Source of the DNA: Rathayibacter sp. VKM Ac-2856
Lineage (GTDB): Bacteria > Actinomycetota > Actinomycetes > Actinomycetales > Microbacteriaceae
DNA: 64,000 bases
NCBI RefSeq assembly: GCF_013205055.1
Contig: NZ_JABMLF010000002.1
Location: 375,190-439,189, forward strand
Direction: 5' to 3'
The notes under the pieces: model-generated
The model's input: only the letters and a program-made list of their open reading frames with translations
What the model was told of the DNA's origin: nothing
Database searches by the model: none
Shown: one piece after another, positions 25,449-34,518 of the stretch
Layout of the letters: every line of letters starts with the position of its first letter
Position numbering within the stretch: position 1 is the first letter of the stretch
Made by a program: the position numbers and the translations under genes

Positions 25449-26834
25449 TCAGCCGGCCGCCTTCTCCTTCTCCTTGGCCGCGCGCTTCTCGGCCGCCTCG
25501 CGATCGGTCGCCTCGGCGGTCTCGCGGAACGCGCGCCGCGGGTCCTGCAGCGCGCTCATCGGCGAGAGATCGCGGCGCGACACCGCGTCGACGACCCAGC
25601 CCGCGATGATCCGCCACTTGCGGTCGAAGGTCGGCATCGCCGCCCCGTGGTAGGCGCGGTGGGCGAGCCAGGCGGGCACTCCGCGGAGCTTCACGCCCTT
25701 GATGAGGCCCGCGCCCTTGCCGATGCCGTACTCGGCGACCGTGCCGACGGAGGCGTGGCGGTACTCCTCCACGACCGTGCCGGTGATGTCGGCGATGATG
25801 TTGCGCGCCAGCAGCTTGGCCTGGCGGACCGCGTTCTGCGCGTTCGGCGGGTAGTACGCCGGCTGCTTCTCCGCGGTGAGATCGGGGATCTGCGCGCCGT
25901 CGCCGGCGGCCCACGCCGCTCCGACGGGCTCGCCGTCCTCCGTGACGACCCGCAGGCGCGCGTCCGCCATCACGTGGCCCTTGGGGCCGCGCGGCGCGTC
26001 GGTCGCGTCGAGGATCGGGTTCGGCTTGACCCCGGCGGTCCAGACGATCGTCGCCGCGGGGATCCGCTCGCCGCTGGAGAGCTCGACCACGCCGTCCTCG
26101 CAGGAGGGCATCGTCGTCGTGAGGTGCACGTGCACGCCCCGGCCGCGGAGGTGATCGAGCGTCCAGCCGGAGAGCTCCGGGCCGACCTCCGGTGCGACGC
26201 GGTCGAGCGCCTCGACGAGGTGCCAGGTGACGTCGCCCATCGAGAGCGACGGCTGCGCGGCGAGGGTGCGGCGGCTGAGGTCGAGCAGCTCGCTGAGCGC
26301 CTCGACCCCGGTGTAGCCGCCGCCGACGAAGACGAAGGTGAGCAGCCGGCGGCGCTCGGCCGCATCGGTCGTCAGGGCCGCTTTCGCGATGTTCTCGATG
26401 ACGCGGTCGCGCAGGTCCGCCGCCTCCTCGACCGTCTTGAAGCCGATCGCGTGCTCGGCGAGACCGGGCGTCGGGAAGGTGCGGGTCACCGCGCCGAGCG
26501 CGAAGACGACATGGTCGAAGGGCAGCGTGCGGCTGGTGCCGTCGATCGCCGCGACCGTCGCGGACCGGTCGGCCAGGCTGACGCCGGTGATCGCCCCGCG
26601 GACGATGCGGGTGCGCTTCAGCGCCTGCACGAGCGGGACGGTGACGTGGCGGGGCTGCACGTGGCCGCCCGCCACCTCCGGGAGCAGGGGCTGGTAGGTC
26701 ATGTAGGGGTTCGGCTCGACGACGGTGACGTCGATCGGCGTCGCTCCGCGGAGCTTCTCGAGGCCCCAGGCCGTGTAGAGGCCGACGTAGCCGCCGCCGA
26801 GGATGAGGATGCGCGTCGTTCTGCTCGCCGCCAT
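25449..26834 (-). CDS. ndh: Type II NADH:quinone oxidoreductase (NDH-2 family FAD protein)
   Basis: This 461-residue two-dinucleotide-binding flavoprotein binds FAD at ILILGGGYVGLYTA near the N-terminus and NAD(P)H at FVFVGGGYTGVE around residue 170. GDGAQIPD is the C-terminal FAD motif, and the AYYPPNAQNAVRQ quinone-site-like segment is typical of NDH-2. The C-terminal helix region (LAHRAYHGAAM) and a charged Lys/Glu-rich tail suggest peripheral membrane attachment. It oxidises NADH and reduces menaquinone without proton pumping. The start ATG at 26834 has AGAAGGGAA upstream, and that Shine-Dalgarno can be sequestered by a 14-bp leader helix (26841-26922). Confidence 0.88.
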   Translation of the reverse strand: MAASRTTRILILGGGYVGLYTAWGLEKLRGATPIDVTVVEPNPYMTYQPLLPEVAGGHVQPRHVTVPLVQALKRTRIVRGAITGVSLADRSATVAAIDGTSRTLPFDHVVFALGAVTRTFPTPGLAEHAIGFKTVEEAADLRDRVIENIAKAALTTDAAERRRLLTFVFVGGGYTGVEALSELLDLSRRTLAAQPSLSMGDVTWHLVEALDRVAPEVGPELSGWTLDHLRGRGVHVHLTTTMPSCEDGVVELSSGERIPAATIVWTAGVKPNPILDATDAPRGPKGHVMADARLRVVTEDGEPVGAAWAAGDGAQIPDLTAEKQPAYYPPNAQNAVRQAKLLARNIIADITGTVVEEYRHASVGTVAEYGIGKGAGLIKGVKLRGVPAWLAHRAYHGAAMPTFDRKWRIIAGWVVDAVSRRDLSPMSALQDPRRAFRETAEATDREAAEKRAAKEKEKAAG

Positions 26835-26840
26835 GACGTT

Positions 26841-26922
26841 CCCTTCTGAAGTGCCGGCCCGAGGGCCGACCGCCCGCACTGTGCTGAGGACGCTCCGACG
26901 CTACGCCGGGCACTTCGAAGGG
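26841..26922 (-). promoter_or_regulatory. Leader hairpin able to sequester the ndh ribosome-binding site
   Basis: In the ndh leader RNA, CCCTTCGAAGTGCC (26922-26909) pairs with GGCACTTCAGAAGGG (26855-26841) as 14 perfect base pairs with one bulged A. The 3' arm contains the Shine-Dalgarno AGAAGGG. The loop of about 53 nt carries its own CGGCCCGAGGGCCG hairpin at the base. This geometry suggests translational control or a protein/ligand-responsive switch. Confidence 0.45.
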
Positions 26923-26972
26923 GACAGGGCCTTGCGCGAGGCGCGGCGACCCGCAAGCGGACGAGCGCGGGG

Positions 26973-27935
26973 TCAGCCTGCGGCGAGGTCCTCGCCCGTC
27001 AGCCGGCGGCGGTACTCGCTCGGCGACAGCCCGGTCTCCGTCGCGATCGCCCGCCGCAGCCGCTCGGGCGAGGAGAAGCCGGAGCGGCGCGCGATGTCGC
27101 TGAGCGGCAGGGAGCCCACGTCCGGGGTGCCGACCAGGCGCAGGGCGTTCTCGGTGCGCACGTCCGAGATCAGCTTGCGGAGGGTCGAGCCCCGCTCGTC
27201 CGCGACCGCGCGCTGCAGAGTGCGCAGGCTGACCCGGCAGCGCCGGGCCACCGTGCCGGGGTCGAGGGTGGGATCGCTGAAGTCGGCCTGGATGACCTGC
27301 ATCGCGGCCTCGACCATGTCGTGGAGGCCCAGGCGCTCGCGGGAGCCCTCCTCCCGCTCCGAGCCGAGCAGCCGGGCCAGGCGCAGGACCGTGCCCTCGA
27401 GGTACTCGGCCTGCACCGGGTGCTCGGGGTCGAGCTCGCCGAGGAAGGCCCGCAGGACGGTCCGCGCGGTCGTGGTCATCGACGTCGCGGGCACGAGCCG
27501 GACGGGGTCGGTGCGGCGCCGCTCGGAGACGCCGTTGTCGGCGCAGAGCACGAGGAAGCGGACCGGTCGGGACGAGTGCAGGACGATCGGGTCCTCCGTG
27601 GGGAGCGCGAGCCCGCCCTCGGAGACCGCGAGCGGACCGGCGGAGGACTCGACGGAGAGCGTCCCCTCCATCGGCAGCACGAAGACGGAGGAGCCGTCGG
27701 CGGCCGTCGGGCCGGGCCAGCGGACGGCGAGCGGCGACGAGACGACGTGCAGAACCCGGACGCGATCGGTGGCGGCGATCGCGAGGTCCATCCGGAAGCC
27801 GGCCGGGGTCGGCACCGAGACGTCGACCGTGCGGCGGAGCGCCGAGATGCCCTCCGAGCCGCGCAGCCGGACGACGCGGGCCCCGGCGCTCAGGGGGACG
27901 CACAGCGGATTGAGATGGGCGGGGCGAGGGTTCAC
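26973..27935 (-). CDS. AraC family transcriptional regulator
   Basis: This 320-residue protein has an N-terminal AraC-binding-like domain (residues about 30-190) and a C-terminal double helix-turn-helix. The first HTH is DPGTVARRCRVSLRTLQRAV and the second is LPLSDIARRSGFSSPERLRRA, followed by the usual GLSPSEYRRR. GTG at 27935 has CGGAG eight bases upstream. It resembles regulators with an AraC_binding_2 type ligand domain. Its neighbours (ndh downstream, cls upstream) are housekeeping genes, so its targets are not evident; two hairpins in the promoter region might be autoregulatory sites. Confidence 0.85.
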   Translation of the reverse strand: MNPRPAHLNPLCVPLSAGARVVRLRGSEGISALRRTVDVSVPTPAGFRMDLAIAATDRVRVLHVVSSPLAVRWPGPTAADGSSVFVLPMEGTLSVESSAGPLAVSEGGLALPTEDPIVLHSSRPVRFLVLCADNGVSERRRTDPVRLVPATSMTTTARTVLRAFLGELDPEHPVQAEYLEGTVLRLARLLGSEREEGSRERLGLHDMVEAAMQVIQADFSDPTLDPGTVARRCRVSLRTLQRAVADERGSTLRKLISDVRTENALRLVGTPDVGSLPLSDIARRSGFSSPERLRRAIATETGLSPSEYRRRLTGEDLAAG

Positions 27936-27958
27936 GGGGACTACTCCGGTCGATGACG

Positions 27959-28028
27959 GGCGAGCGTCGACGATTGCTCGCCTTCGGAGAGTAGCAAGAC
28001 ATGAGGGTCGCTCGCCATATCCGAGCGA
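27959..28028. other. Two hairpins between cls and the AraC gene
   Basis: GGCGAGC/GCTCGCC (27959-27982) and TCGCTCG/CGAGCGA (28008-28028) are perfect 7-bp stems. They lie just beyond the cls stop (28042) and upstream of the AraC gene. They share the word GCGAGCG/CGCTCGC. They could be a bipartite terminator for cls or regulator binding sites. Confidence 0.45.
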
Positions 28029-28041
28029 GACTCGGTTCCCC

Positions 28042-29517
28042 CTATTGGAGGGCCGAGGTGAGCCGCGCCAGATTGTCGAGGATCGTCGAGCGCAGCGGCT
28101 GCTGCCGCCACTCGCGCAGGGTCAGCTCGCGGGAGTGCTCGCGGTAGTCCTGCTGCACCTCGCGCAGGTCCTCGACGAAGTCGGCGCCGCGCACCATCAG
28201 CGAGACCTCGAGGTTCAGGGTGAAGGAGCGCATGTCCATGTTGCTCGAGCCGATCACCGCGACGTCGTCGTCGATCGTGAAGTGCTTCGCGTGCAGGATC
28301 GTGGGCTTGCGGTACATCCAGATCCGCACGCCCGCGGTGAGGAGCGTCTCGTAGTACGAGCGCTGCGCGTGGTAGACGACGGCCTGGTCGCCGATCTCGG
28401 AGACGAAGAGCTCGACGTGCACGCCGCGGCGGGTCGCGGTCGTGATCGCGTAGAGCATCGCCTCGTCGGGGACGAAGTAGGGACTCGTGATGATGATCGA
28501 CTTCTGCGCCGAGTAGAGCAGCGCGAGGAAGAGCCGCAGGTTGTTCTCGCCGTCGAAGCCCGGCCCGCTCGGCACCACCTGGCAGTCGATGGTGTCGCGC
28601 TGCTGCAGCGCCTCCATCGGCTCGGACTCGCGGAGCAGCAGCTCGTCCGTCTCGCTGTACCAGTCGGTGATGAAGATGGCGTTGATGCCCTGCACCACCG
28701 GCCCCTCGAGGCGCACCATCAGGTCGTGCCAGTGCAGCCCGCGCCGGATGTTGCCGCGCTTGTTGTAGCTCGAGTCCACGACGTTCTGCGAGCCCATGAA
28801 GGCCGCGTTCCCGTCCACGATCAGCAGCTTGCGGTGGTTGCGCAGGTCCGGCCGCTGGTACTGCCCGAGCCACGGGCGGACGGGGAGCATGTAGGACCAC
28901 CGCGCGCCGGCCCGCTCCATCGCCCGCAGGCGGCGGTGCGTCCCGGTGTAGTAGCCGGGGACGCGGATGGAGGCGATGTGATCGAGCAGGATCCGCACGG
29001 TCACGCCCCGGGCGACGGCCCGGTCGAGCGCGTCGAAGAAGGGGGCCGTGGTCGCGTCGGCGGCGAGGATGTAGAACTCGCAGTGCACGTAGCGGCGGGC
29101 GCGGTCGATCTCGTCGGCCATCGCCCGGATGGTCTGCTCGTAGTCGCCCTGCAGGCGGGCGTCGTTGCCGCCGACGAGCGGCATCGCGCCGAGGTTGCGA
29201 TTGAGCGTGACGACGGACTCGAGCCAGGTCGGCCACGGGTGGTTGCGGGCGACCCGGTCGATGCCCTCCGTCGACTCGAGGATGAAGCGGTTGATCTCCT
29301 CCTGCTTGCGCCGGCGCTTGCGCGGGAGCCGGTAGCTGCCGATGAAGAGGAAGAGCAGGATGCCGACGTAGGGGATCAGGAAGATCGCCATCAGCCAGGC
29401 GAGGCCGGTCGTCGGGCGGCGGTTGCGCGGCACGACGATGACGGCGATCACGCGGACGACGAGCTCCACGACGATCGCGGCGACCGCGAGGATCAGCGAC
29501 CAGTCCGGGGCGTTCAC
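28042..29517 (-). CDS. cls: Cardiolipin synthase (phospholipase D family)
   Basis: This 491-residue membrane protein has two N-terminal TM helices (residues about 8-60, PLDc_N type) and two phospholipase D HKD motifs: HRKLLIVDG with downstream GSQN near residue 237, and HAKHFTIDDD with GSSNMD near residue 415. It condenses two phosphatidylglycerols (or PG and CDP-DAG) to cardiolipin in the membrane. GTG at 29517 follows the stop of the 60-residue membrane protein gene by seven bases, implying translational coupling. Confidence 0.93.
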   Translation of the reverse strand: MNAPDWSLILAVAAIVVELVVRVIAVIVVPRNRRPTTGLAWLMAIFLIPYVGILLFLFIGSYRLPRKRRRKQEEINRFILESTEGIDRVARNHPWPTWLESVVTLNRNLGAMPLVGGNDARLQGDYEQTIRAMADEIDRARRYVHCEFYILAADATTAPFFDALDRAVARGVTVRILLDHIASIRVPGYYTGTHRRLRAMERAGARWSYMLPVRPWLGQYQRPDLRNHRKLLIVDGNAAFMGSQNVVDSSYNKRGNIRRGLHWHDLMVRLEGPVVQGINAIFITDWYSETDELLLRESEPMEALQQRDTIDCQVVPSGPGFDGENNLRLFLALLYSAQKSIIITSPYFVPDEAMLYAITTATRRGVHVELFVSEIGDQAVVYHAQRSYYETLLTAGVRIWMYRKPTILHAKHFTIDDDVAVIGSSNMDMRSFTLNLEVSLMVRGADFVEDLREVQQDYREHSRELTLREWRQQPLRSTILDNLARLTSALQ

Positions 29518-29524
29518 CGGGGCT

Positions 29525-29707
29525 CTAGGCGGCGTCGCGCGGGGGCAGACCGCGTCGGGCCCGCTCCTGCGCCTCGATGCGGTCGTAGGCGCGGCGCTCG
29601 TTGCGGTCCGAGCGGATCAGCGCGCGCATGATGAACCAGAAGAGGAGGCCGATGCTGACCGTCGGCACGAGTGCCCACAGTCCCTGATTCCACAGCTCCC
29701 AGTCCAT
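29525..29707 (-). CDS. Small conserved-type membrane protein upstream of cls
   Basis: This 60-residue protein starts MDWELWNQGLWALV. It has one TM helix (residues about 10-30) and a strongly charged cytoplasmic tail (RSDRNERRAYDRIEAQERARRG). ATG at 29707 has TAGGAT upstream. Its end is seven bases from the cls start, so the two genes are almost certainly co-translated. It could be a small partner or membrane regulator of cardiolipin synthase; this is inferred from position only. Confidence 0.7.
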   Translation of the reverse strand: MDWELWNQGLWALVPTVSIGLLFWFIMRALIRSDRNERRAYDRIEAQERARRGLPPRDAA

Positions 29708-29784
29708 GCGGCCGATCCTACCCGGGTCGGCCGGGAGCGGGCCCGGAGCGGCCGCTGAGCGAGCGCGGCCGGCACCGGATCGGG

Positions 29785-29808
29785 GTGTGGAGGAGGGTGT
29801 GGAGGAGG
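29785..29808. repeat. Two tandem 12-bp repeats
   Basis: GTGTGGAGGAGG occurs twice head to tail in the gap just beyond the stop codon of the HExxH protein gene. Probably a small variable tandem repeat. Confidence 0.7.
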
Positions 29809-29809
29809 C

Positions 29810-30808
29810 TCAGCTGCTCTCGATCGACCGATTGAGCGCCGACGCGTCCGCGTTGAGCCCCTCGAGCTCGGCGCGCAGGCCGTCGTAGACCGCGATGTCC
29901 GCGTCGATGGCGGCGCGGACGTCGTCGGCCGCGTCGCCCCGCGCGAGCAGGTCGGCGCGCTCGGCGTCGAACGCGGCGTCGGAGGCGAAGTCGCCGCTGT
30001 CCGCCCGGGCGTTGAAGGAGTCGATCTCGGCGTTCAGCGCGTCGTACTCGGCGTTGTTCGCGTCGATGCGCGCCGTGAGGTCGGCGTACATCGCGTCGAT
30101 CCGGCCGACGAGCTCGGTGATGCGGTTCTCGAGGTCGGTGAAGACCGCCTCGTACTGGGCGTTCAGGCCGACGACGATCGAGCGGTCGCCGAAGTACTCG
30201 GCGTAGTGCGCCTCGAGCGTCGGCGGAAGGTCGGCGACCTCGGTGCCGAGGATGGAGTGCAGCTCGTTCACGCGCTCGCCCAGGCCCCCGGTGCGGTACA
30301 GCTCGAGGCGCTCGGCGATCGGGCCGTCCTGCGGCAGCGCGGCGTAGGCGGCCTCGAGCTCGGCGCCGATCTCGGCCTGCTCGTCGGCGTCCATCCGGAT
30401 CCACGCGGCGTGCAGCATCTCGTGGGCGGCGGTCACGTCGCGGATCCCGTCGAGGTCGGGGTTCTCGACGTCGGAGATGTAGATGTCGCTGCCGGTGTAG
30501 CAGCCGAGCACGATCTCGTCCGAGGCGCCGTAGCCGCAGAGGGTGTTGAAGCCGGCGGTCGGCTCGACCGAGGGGCTCGAGGCGTAGTACAGGGCACGGC
30601 CGCGCGTCGACATCGCGGTGCGGTCGGCGAAGCCGGCGATCGTGTCGTCGGGGGTGAACGACTCCGCCACCCGCTGGTCGGCCAGCGCCCGGCCGAGATC
30701 GGCCGAGTCGACGAGCACCGAGGTCGCGACCGCCGCGCCCACGCCGAACTGCGCGAGCGTGAGGACCCCGGCGACGACCGACGCGACGATGCTGGATGCC
30801 CTGACCAC
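29810..30808 (-). CDS. Predicted membrane-anchored HExxH protein with coiled-coil tail
   Basis: This 332-residue protein has an N-terminal signal anchor (residues about 5-33) and a conserved-looking domain (STRGRALYYASSPS, FNTLCGYG, LGCYTGSDIYI with paired Cys). A zinc-protease-like VTAAHEMLHAAW has H129-E130-x2-H133. The remaining 170 residues are Ala/Asp/Glu-rich and predicted coiled coil. HExxH suggests an extracytoplasmic metallopeptidase; a third ligand could be E145 or E149, but this is not certain. GTG at 30808 lies nine bases after the lysS stop, making it the tail gene of the panC-lysS operon. I do not recognise a named family. Confidence 0.7.
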   Translation of the reverse strand: MVRASSIVASVVAGVLTLAQFGVGAAVATSVLVDSADLGRALADQRVAESFTPDDTIAGFADRTAMSTRGRALYYASSPSVEPTAGFNTLCGYGASDEIVLGCYTGSDIYISDVENPDLDGIRDVTAAHEMLHAAWIRMDADEQAEIGAELEAAYAALPQDGPIAERLELYRTGGLGERVNELHSILGTEVADLPPTLEAHYAEYFGDRSIVVGLNAQYEAVFTDLENRITELVGRIDAMYADLTARIDANNAEYDALNAEIDSFNARADSGDFASDAAFDAERADLLARGDAADDVRAAIDADIAVYDGLRAELEGLNADASALNRSIESS

Positions 30809-30817
30809 GACTCGAAC

Positions 30818-32344
30818 CTACTTGACCAGCGGGAAGAGGATGGTCTCGCGGATCCCGAGGCCGGTGACGGCCATCAGCAGCCGGTCGATGCCCATCCCCA
30901 TGCCGCCGGTGGGGGGCATGCCGTGCTCGAGCGCGCGGAGGAAGTCCTCGTCCAGGCGCATCGCCTCGTCGTCGCCGGCAGCGGCCTGCTGCGCCTGCTC
31001 GACGAAGCGCTCGCGCTGCACGACCGGGTCGATCAGCTCGGAGTAGCCGGTGGCGAGCTCGAAGCCGCGGACGTAGAGGTCCCACTTCTCGACGACGCCG
31101 GGGATGCTGCGGTGCGCGCGCACCAGCGGCGAGGTGTCGACGGGGAAGTCCATCACGAACGTCGGCCGGACCAGGCCGCCCTTGACGAAGTGCTCCCAGA
31201 GCTCCTCGACGTACTTGCCGTGCGTGGGCACGTGCACCTCGACGCCCTCGCGCTCGGCGAGCGTCTCGAGCTCGATGAGCGGCGTCGCCGGGGTGATCTC
31301 GATGCCGGCGGCGAGCGACAGGCTCTCGTACATCGAGATGCGGTCCCACTCGCCGCCGAGGTCGTACTGGGTGCCGTCGGCCCAGGTGACCACGTGCGAG
31401 CCGGCGACGGCGAGCGCCGCGTTCTGGATCAGCTCCTGGGTGAGGTCGGCGATGGAGGAGTAGTCGCCGTAGGCCTGGTAGGCCTCGAGCATCGCGAACT
31501 CGGGCGAGTGCGTCGAGTCGGCGCCCTCGTTGCGGAAGTTGCGGTTGATCTCGAAGACGCGGTCGATGCCGCCGACGACCGCGCGCTTGAGGTACAGCTC
31601 GGGGGCGATGCGGAGGTAGAGCTCGGTGTCGAACGCGTTCGAGTGGGTGGCGAAGGGGCGGGCGGAGGCGCCGCCGTGCATCACCTGGAGCATCGGGGTC
31701 TCGACCTCGAGGAAGCCGTGGTCGACGAACGTCCTGCGGAGCGACGCGTTCACGGCCGAGCGCGCGACGACGGTCTCGCGGGCCTGCGGGCGCACGATCA
31801 GGTCGAGGTAGCGCTGGCGCATCCGGGTCTCGTCGCCGAGCTCGTTGTGCAGGTTCGGCAGCGGGAGGATCGCCTTGGCCGCGATGCTCCACTCCGACAC
31901 CCAGACGGAGAGCTCACCGCGCTTGCTGGAGAGCACCTCGCCGGCGACGAAGAGGTGGTCGCCGAGGTCGACGAGCTCCTTCCAGCTCGCCAGCGACTCC
32001 TCGCCGACGTCGCCGAGCGAGACCATCGCCTGGATCCGCGAGCCGTCACCCGCCTGCAGCGTCGCGAAGCAGAGCTTGCCGGTGTTGCGCTGGAAGACGA
32101 CGCGGCCGGCGAGGCCGACCCGCTCGCCGGTCTTCACGTCGGGCTCGATGCCCTCGTGCCGGGCGCGCACCGCGGCGATGGTGTCGGTGACGGGGACGGA
32201 GACCGGGTAGGCGCCGCCGCCGAGGTCCTCGCCGGCGAGCTCGATCAGGCGCTCGCGCTTGGCCAGGCGCACGGCCTTCTGCTCGGAGGCCTCCTCGGGC
32301 GTGGGCTCGGACGGGGGCACGGGGGCGCCGGGGGTGTCGACCAT
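30818..32344 (-). CDS. lysS: Lysyl-tRNA synthetase (class II)
   Basis: This 508-residue class II LysRS has an N-terminal OB-fold anticodon-binding domain (residues about 60-165). Motif 1 is around [15 protein letters not shown], motif 2 [20 protein letters not shown] and motif 3 [15 protein letters not shown]. It charges tRNA-Lys in the cytoplasm. ATG at 32344 starts MVDTPGAP with a Pro/Glu-rich extension of about 25 residues. It follows panC by 41 bp and precedes the HExxH protein gene by nine bases, forming one operon. The panC-lysS pairing is common in actinobacteria. Confidence 0.97.
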   Translation of the reverse strand: MVDTPGAPVPPSEPTPEEASEQKAVRLAKRERLIELAGEDLGGGAYPVSVPVTDTIAAVRARHEGIEPDVKTGERVGLAGRVVFQRNTGKLCFATLQAGDGSRIQAMVSLGDVGEESLASWKELVDLGDHLFVAGEVLSSKRGELSVWVSEWSIAAKAILPLPNLHNELGDETRMRQRYLDLIVRPQARETVVARSAVNASLRRTFVDHGFLEVETPMLQVMHGGASARPFATHSNAFDTELYLRIAPELYLKRAVVGGIDRVFEINRNFRNEGADSTHSPEFAMLEAYQAYGDYSSIADLTQELIQNAALAVAGSHVVTWADGTQYDLGGEWDRISMYESLSLAAGIEITPATPLIELETLAEREGVEVHVPTHGKYVEELWEHFVKGGLVRPTFVMDFPVDTSPLVRAHRSIPGVVEKWDLYVRGFELATGYSELIDPVVQRERFVEQAQQAAAGDDEAMRLDEDFLRALEHGMPPTGGMGMGIDRLLMAVTGLGIRETILFPLVK

Positions 32345-32385
32345 GTCAGAACGCGGGTGCTTTCGGTTGGAGGCGGCGGGCGGGA

Positions 32386-33234
32386 TCAGGCGAGCAGGAT
32401 CGGGCCGTTGTCGAGGAGCCGGGTGGAGCCGACGACCGCGGCGACGAGCACGAGGGCCGGGCCGCGGTGGTCGTCGTCGACCGGCAGGAGCGTCGCCGGA
32501 TTCGCGACGACGAGGTAGTCCAGCTTAACCAGCGGCTCGCCCATCGAGGCGGACTGCGCGGCGGCGATCACGGCGTCGAGTCCGCGGTCGGCGGCGGAGG
32601 CGGCGGCCTCGAGTAGGAGCGGGATCGTCCGCGCGGCCCGGCGCTCGCGCGCGTCGAGGTAGCGGTTGCGGCTGGAGAGGGCGAGGCCGTCCTCCTCGCG
32701 GACGGTGTCGACGCCCTCGATCACGACGGGCAGATCGAGGTCGCGGACCATCCGGCGGACGAGGAAGAGCTGCTGCGCGTCCTTCTGGCCGAACATCGCG
32801 ACGTCGGGCTGGACGATGTGCAGGAGCTTCGAGACGACGGTCAGCATGCCGTCGAAGTGGCCGGGGCGCGAACGGCCCTCGTAGAGCGCGCCGACCTTCC
32901 CCGCGACCACGCGGGTGGAGGAGGGGCCGTCCGGGTACATCTCGGCGACGCTCGGCGCGAAGACGTGCTCGACGCCGCGCTCCTCGAGCAGGGCGAGGTC
33001 GGCCGCGAGGTCGCGCGGGTAGCGGTCGAGGTCCTCGTCCGGGCCGAACTGCAGCGGGTTCACGAAGATCGACACGACGACGACGTCCGCGAGCTCGCGG
33101 GCCCGATCGACGAGCGCGAGGTGCCCGTCGTGCAGGGCGCCCATGGTCGGCACGAGCGCGATCCGCGACCCGGTGCGCCGCACCCCCTGCAGCGTCTCGC
33201 GGAGCTCTCCGATGCGTTCGATGGTGCTGATCAC
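32386..33234 (-). CDS. panC: Pantothenate synthetase
   Basis: This 282-residue PanC has the ATP-binding motif [11 protein letters not shown] (HxGH type) near residue 30, then [11 protein letters not shown], the pantoate-binding FGQKDAQQ segment, and [10 protein letters not shown]. It joins pantoate and beta-alanine using ATP in coenzyme A synthesis. GTG at 33234 begins MISTIERI. In most actinobacteria the DUF2520 Rossmann gene lies immediately upstream. Here an isonitrile synthase-like gene and an MFS gene have been inserted between them, reading the opposite way. Confidence 0.95.
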   Translation of the reverse strand: MISTIERIGELRETLQGVRRTGSRIALVPTMGALHDGHLALVDRARELADVVVVSIFVNPLQFGPDEDLDRYPRDLAADLALLEERGVEHVFAPSVAEMYPDGPSSTRVVAGKVGALYEGRSRPGHFDGMLTVVSKLLHIVQPDVAMFGQKDAQQLFLVRRMVRDLDLPVVIEGVDTVREEDGLALSSRNRYLDARERRAARTIPLLLEAAASAADRGLDAVIAAAQSASMGEPLVKLDYLVVANPATLLPVDDDHRGPALVLVAAVVGSTRLLDNGPILLA

Positions 33235-33358
33235 CCGAGAACCCTACCCGCGGCGCAGGGAAGCGGGGCGCCAGCGACGAGGGCACGCTTCCGGCGCCAC
33301 AGCCGCTCTGAGGACGGTCCGCGCACTATGTTGAGGCATCTTCATTCAAAGGGGAACG

Positions 33359-34516
33359 ATGCCTGCAGACGACACGATCCTGAACCACGTCTCCTACACA
33401 GAGCCGAATTGGCGAGCAGACCCGCTCGCCCTCCTCGATGCGGCTCGCAGATGGCGATCCCCCGCCTCGGTCACTCTCGATCGATTCGACGTCGATTCCT
33501 TCAGCGCCGCCCACGGACTGCACGACCGGGTCTTCGACATTCCAGAGCACGTCGACGGTCCCGCGGTCCTCGCGATCATGAATGATCCTGCGTTCCGTGT
33601 CGGACCTGAGTCGTTCCCCTGGGACCCGCGCGGCCGGATCCTGAAGTCGATCGACGCAGCGATCCGAGGGGGTCGACCCGTCGAGGTGCTTCTGCCTTCC
33701 TTCGCCGGCCGCCCGCACAATCCCGCAGCACATCGCCGTGTCGCTCCCGATCTCGGTGAGCTGTACGCGCTGCAGCTCCTCAAGAACATCTCGACCGCAG
33801 TGAGTCAGGTTCACCGCCCCGGGGTTCTCTTCACTCTCGTCCTCGACGGGCGGGCGTACCGCCCGTTCTACGGCTACAGCGACGACGAGGCGATGCCGTA
33901 CTCCTCGCATCTCCAGCGACATATCGATCTGATCGGAGCGCGGGGACGGCTGCAGATCGTGGACATGCACGACCTCATGACGGCGAGGCGGGGCGAGCTC
34001 GACGAGATCGACGAGAAGGTTCGGCGCGAGGTCGCCGCGACATGGGACGACCAGTCGTTCGGCCATCGGAAGGACCTTGTCCGCGCACTCCGCCAGGGGA
34101 CCGAGACGACCGCGATCTCGGCGGCGTTCATCGAGCTCACGAAGAGCGGAGACATCGAGGGTGTCGACGCGCAGGCCCTGCTCCGTGAAGCCGTGGAGAT
34201 CGTCGGCGAGCGGGCCGAGCACACGGCGTTCGAGTACGCCGTCCTGCTCACGAAGCTCCGCGAGCTCGACGTGCTCGGAGCCGCCTTCCCACAGGCCGTC
34301 CGAGGAACCGTTCACCCGAAGCCCGGGCAGTACTCCCCGCGGATCAAGAACCCCGCCACTCGGATCAGTCCCTGGCACGGAGTCGCGATCCGGACACCGA
34401 GCGGAGAGATCCGGACCGAGTACGAGTCGCGCATCTACCAGGAATTCGAGAGCTACGAGGGCGTCTTCATCGCCGGTGATGAAGCGCCGTTCTTCTATCG
34501 GTCGATCGGGCACTGA
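33359..34516 (+). CDS. PvcA/IsnA-type isonitrile synthase family protein (DIT1_PvcA)
   Basis: This 385-residue protein has the hallmark segments of the DIT1/PvcA family: LPSFAGRPHNP (112-122, matching the family's P-F-K-x-x-N-P), PDLGELYAL (130-138), the LDGRAY loop (162-167), HLQRHIDLIG (184-193), and the C-terminal VHPKPGQ then SPWHGVAI (337-344). Such enzymes convert the amino group of Tyr or Trp to an isonitrile using ribulose 5-phosphate. AAAGGGGAAC precedes the ATG. An MFS gene starts two bases after its stop. No PvcB-type Fe/2-oxoglutarate oxygenase is nearby. In PvcA the first motif carries Lys (PCKSPNP); here the position is Gly, so activity or substrate may differ. The cassette interrupts panC-DUF2520 synteny, suggesting acquisition. 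Confidence 0.8.
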   Translation: MPADDTILNHVSYTEPNWRADPLALLDAARRWRSPASVTLDRFDVDSFSAAHGLHDRVFDIPEHVDGPAVLAIMNDPAFRVGPESFPWDPRGRILKSIDAAIRGGRPVEVLLPSFAGRPHNPAAHRRVAPDLGELYALQLLKNISTAVSQVHRPGVLFTLVLDGRAYRPFYGYSDDEAMPYSSHLQRHIDLIGARGRLQIVDMHDLMTARRGELDEIDEKVRREVAATWDDQSFGHRKDLVRALRQGTETTAISAAFIELTKSGDIEGVDAQALLREAVEIVGERAEHTAFEYAVLLTKLRELDVLGAAFPQAVRGTVHPKPGQYSPRIKNPATRISPWHGVAIRTPSGEIRTEYESRIYQEFESYEGVFIAGDEAPFFYRSIGH

Positions 34517-34518
34517 CA

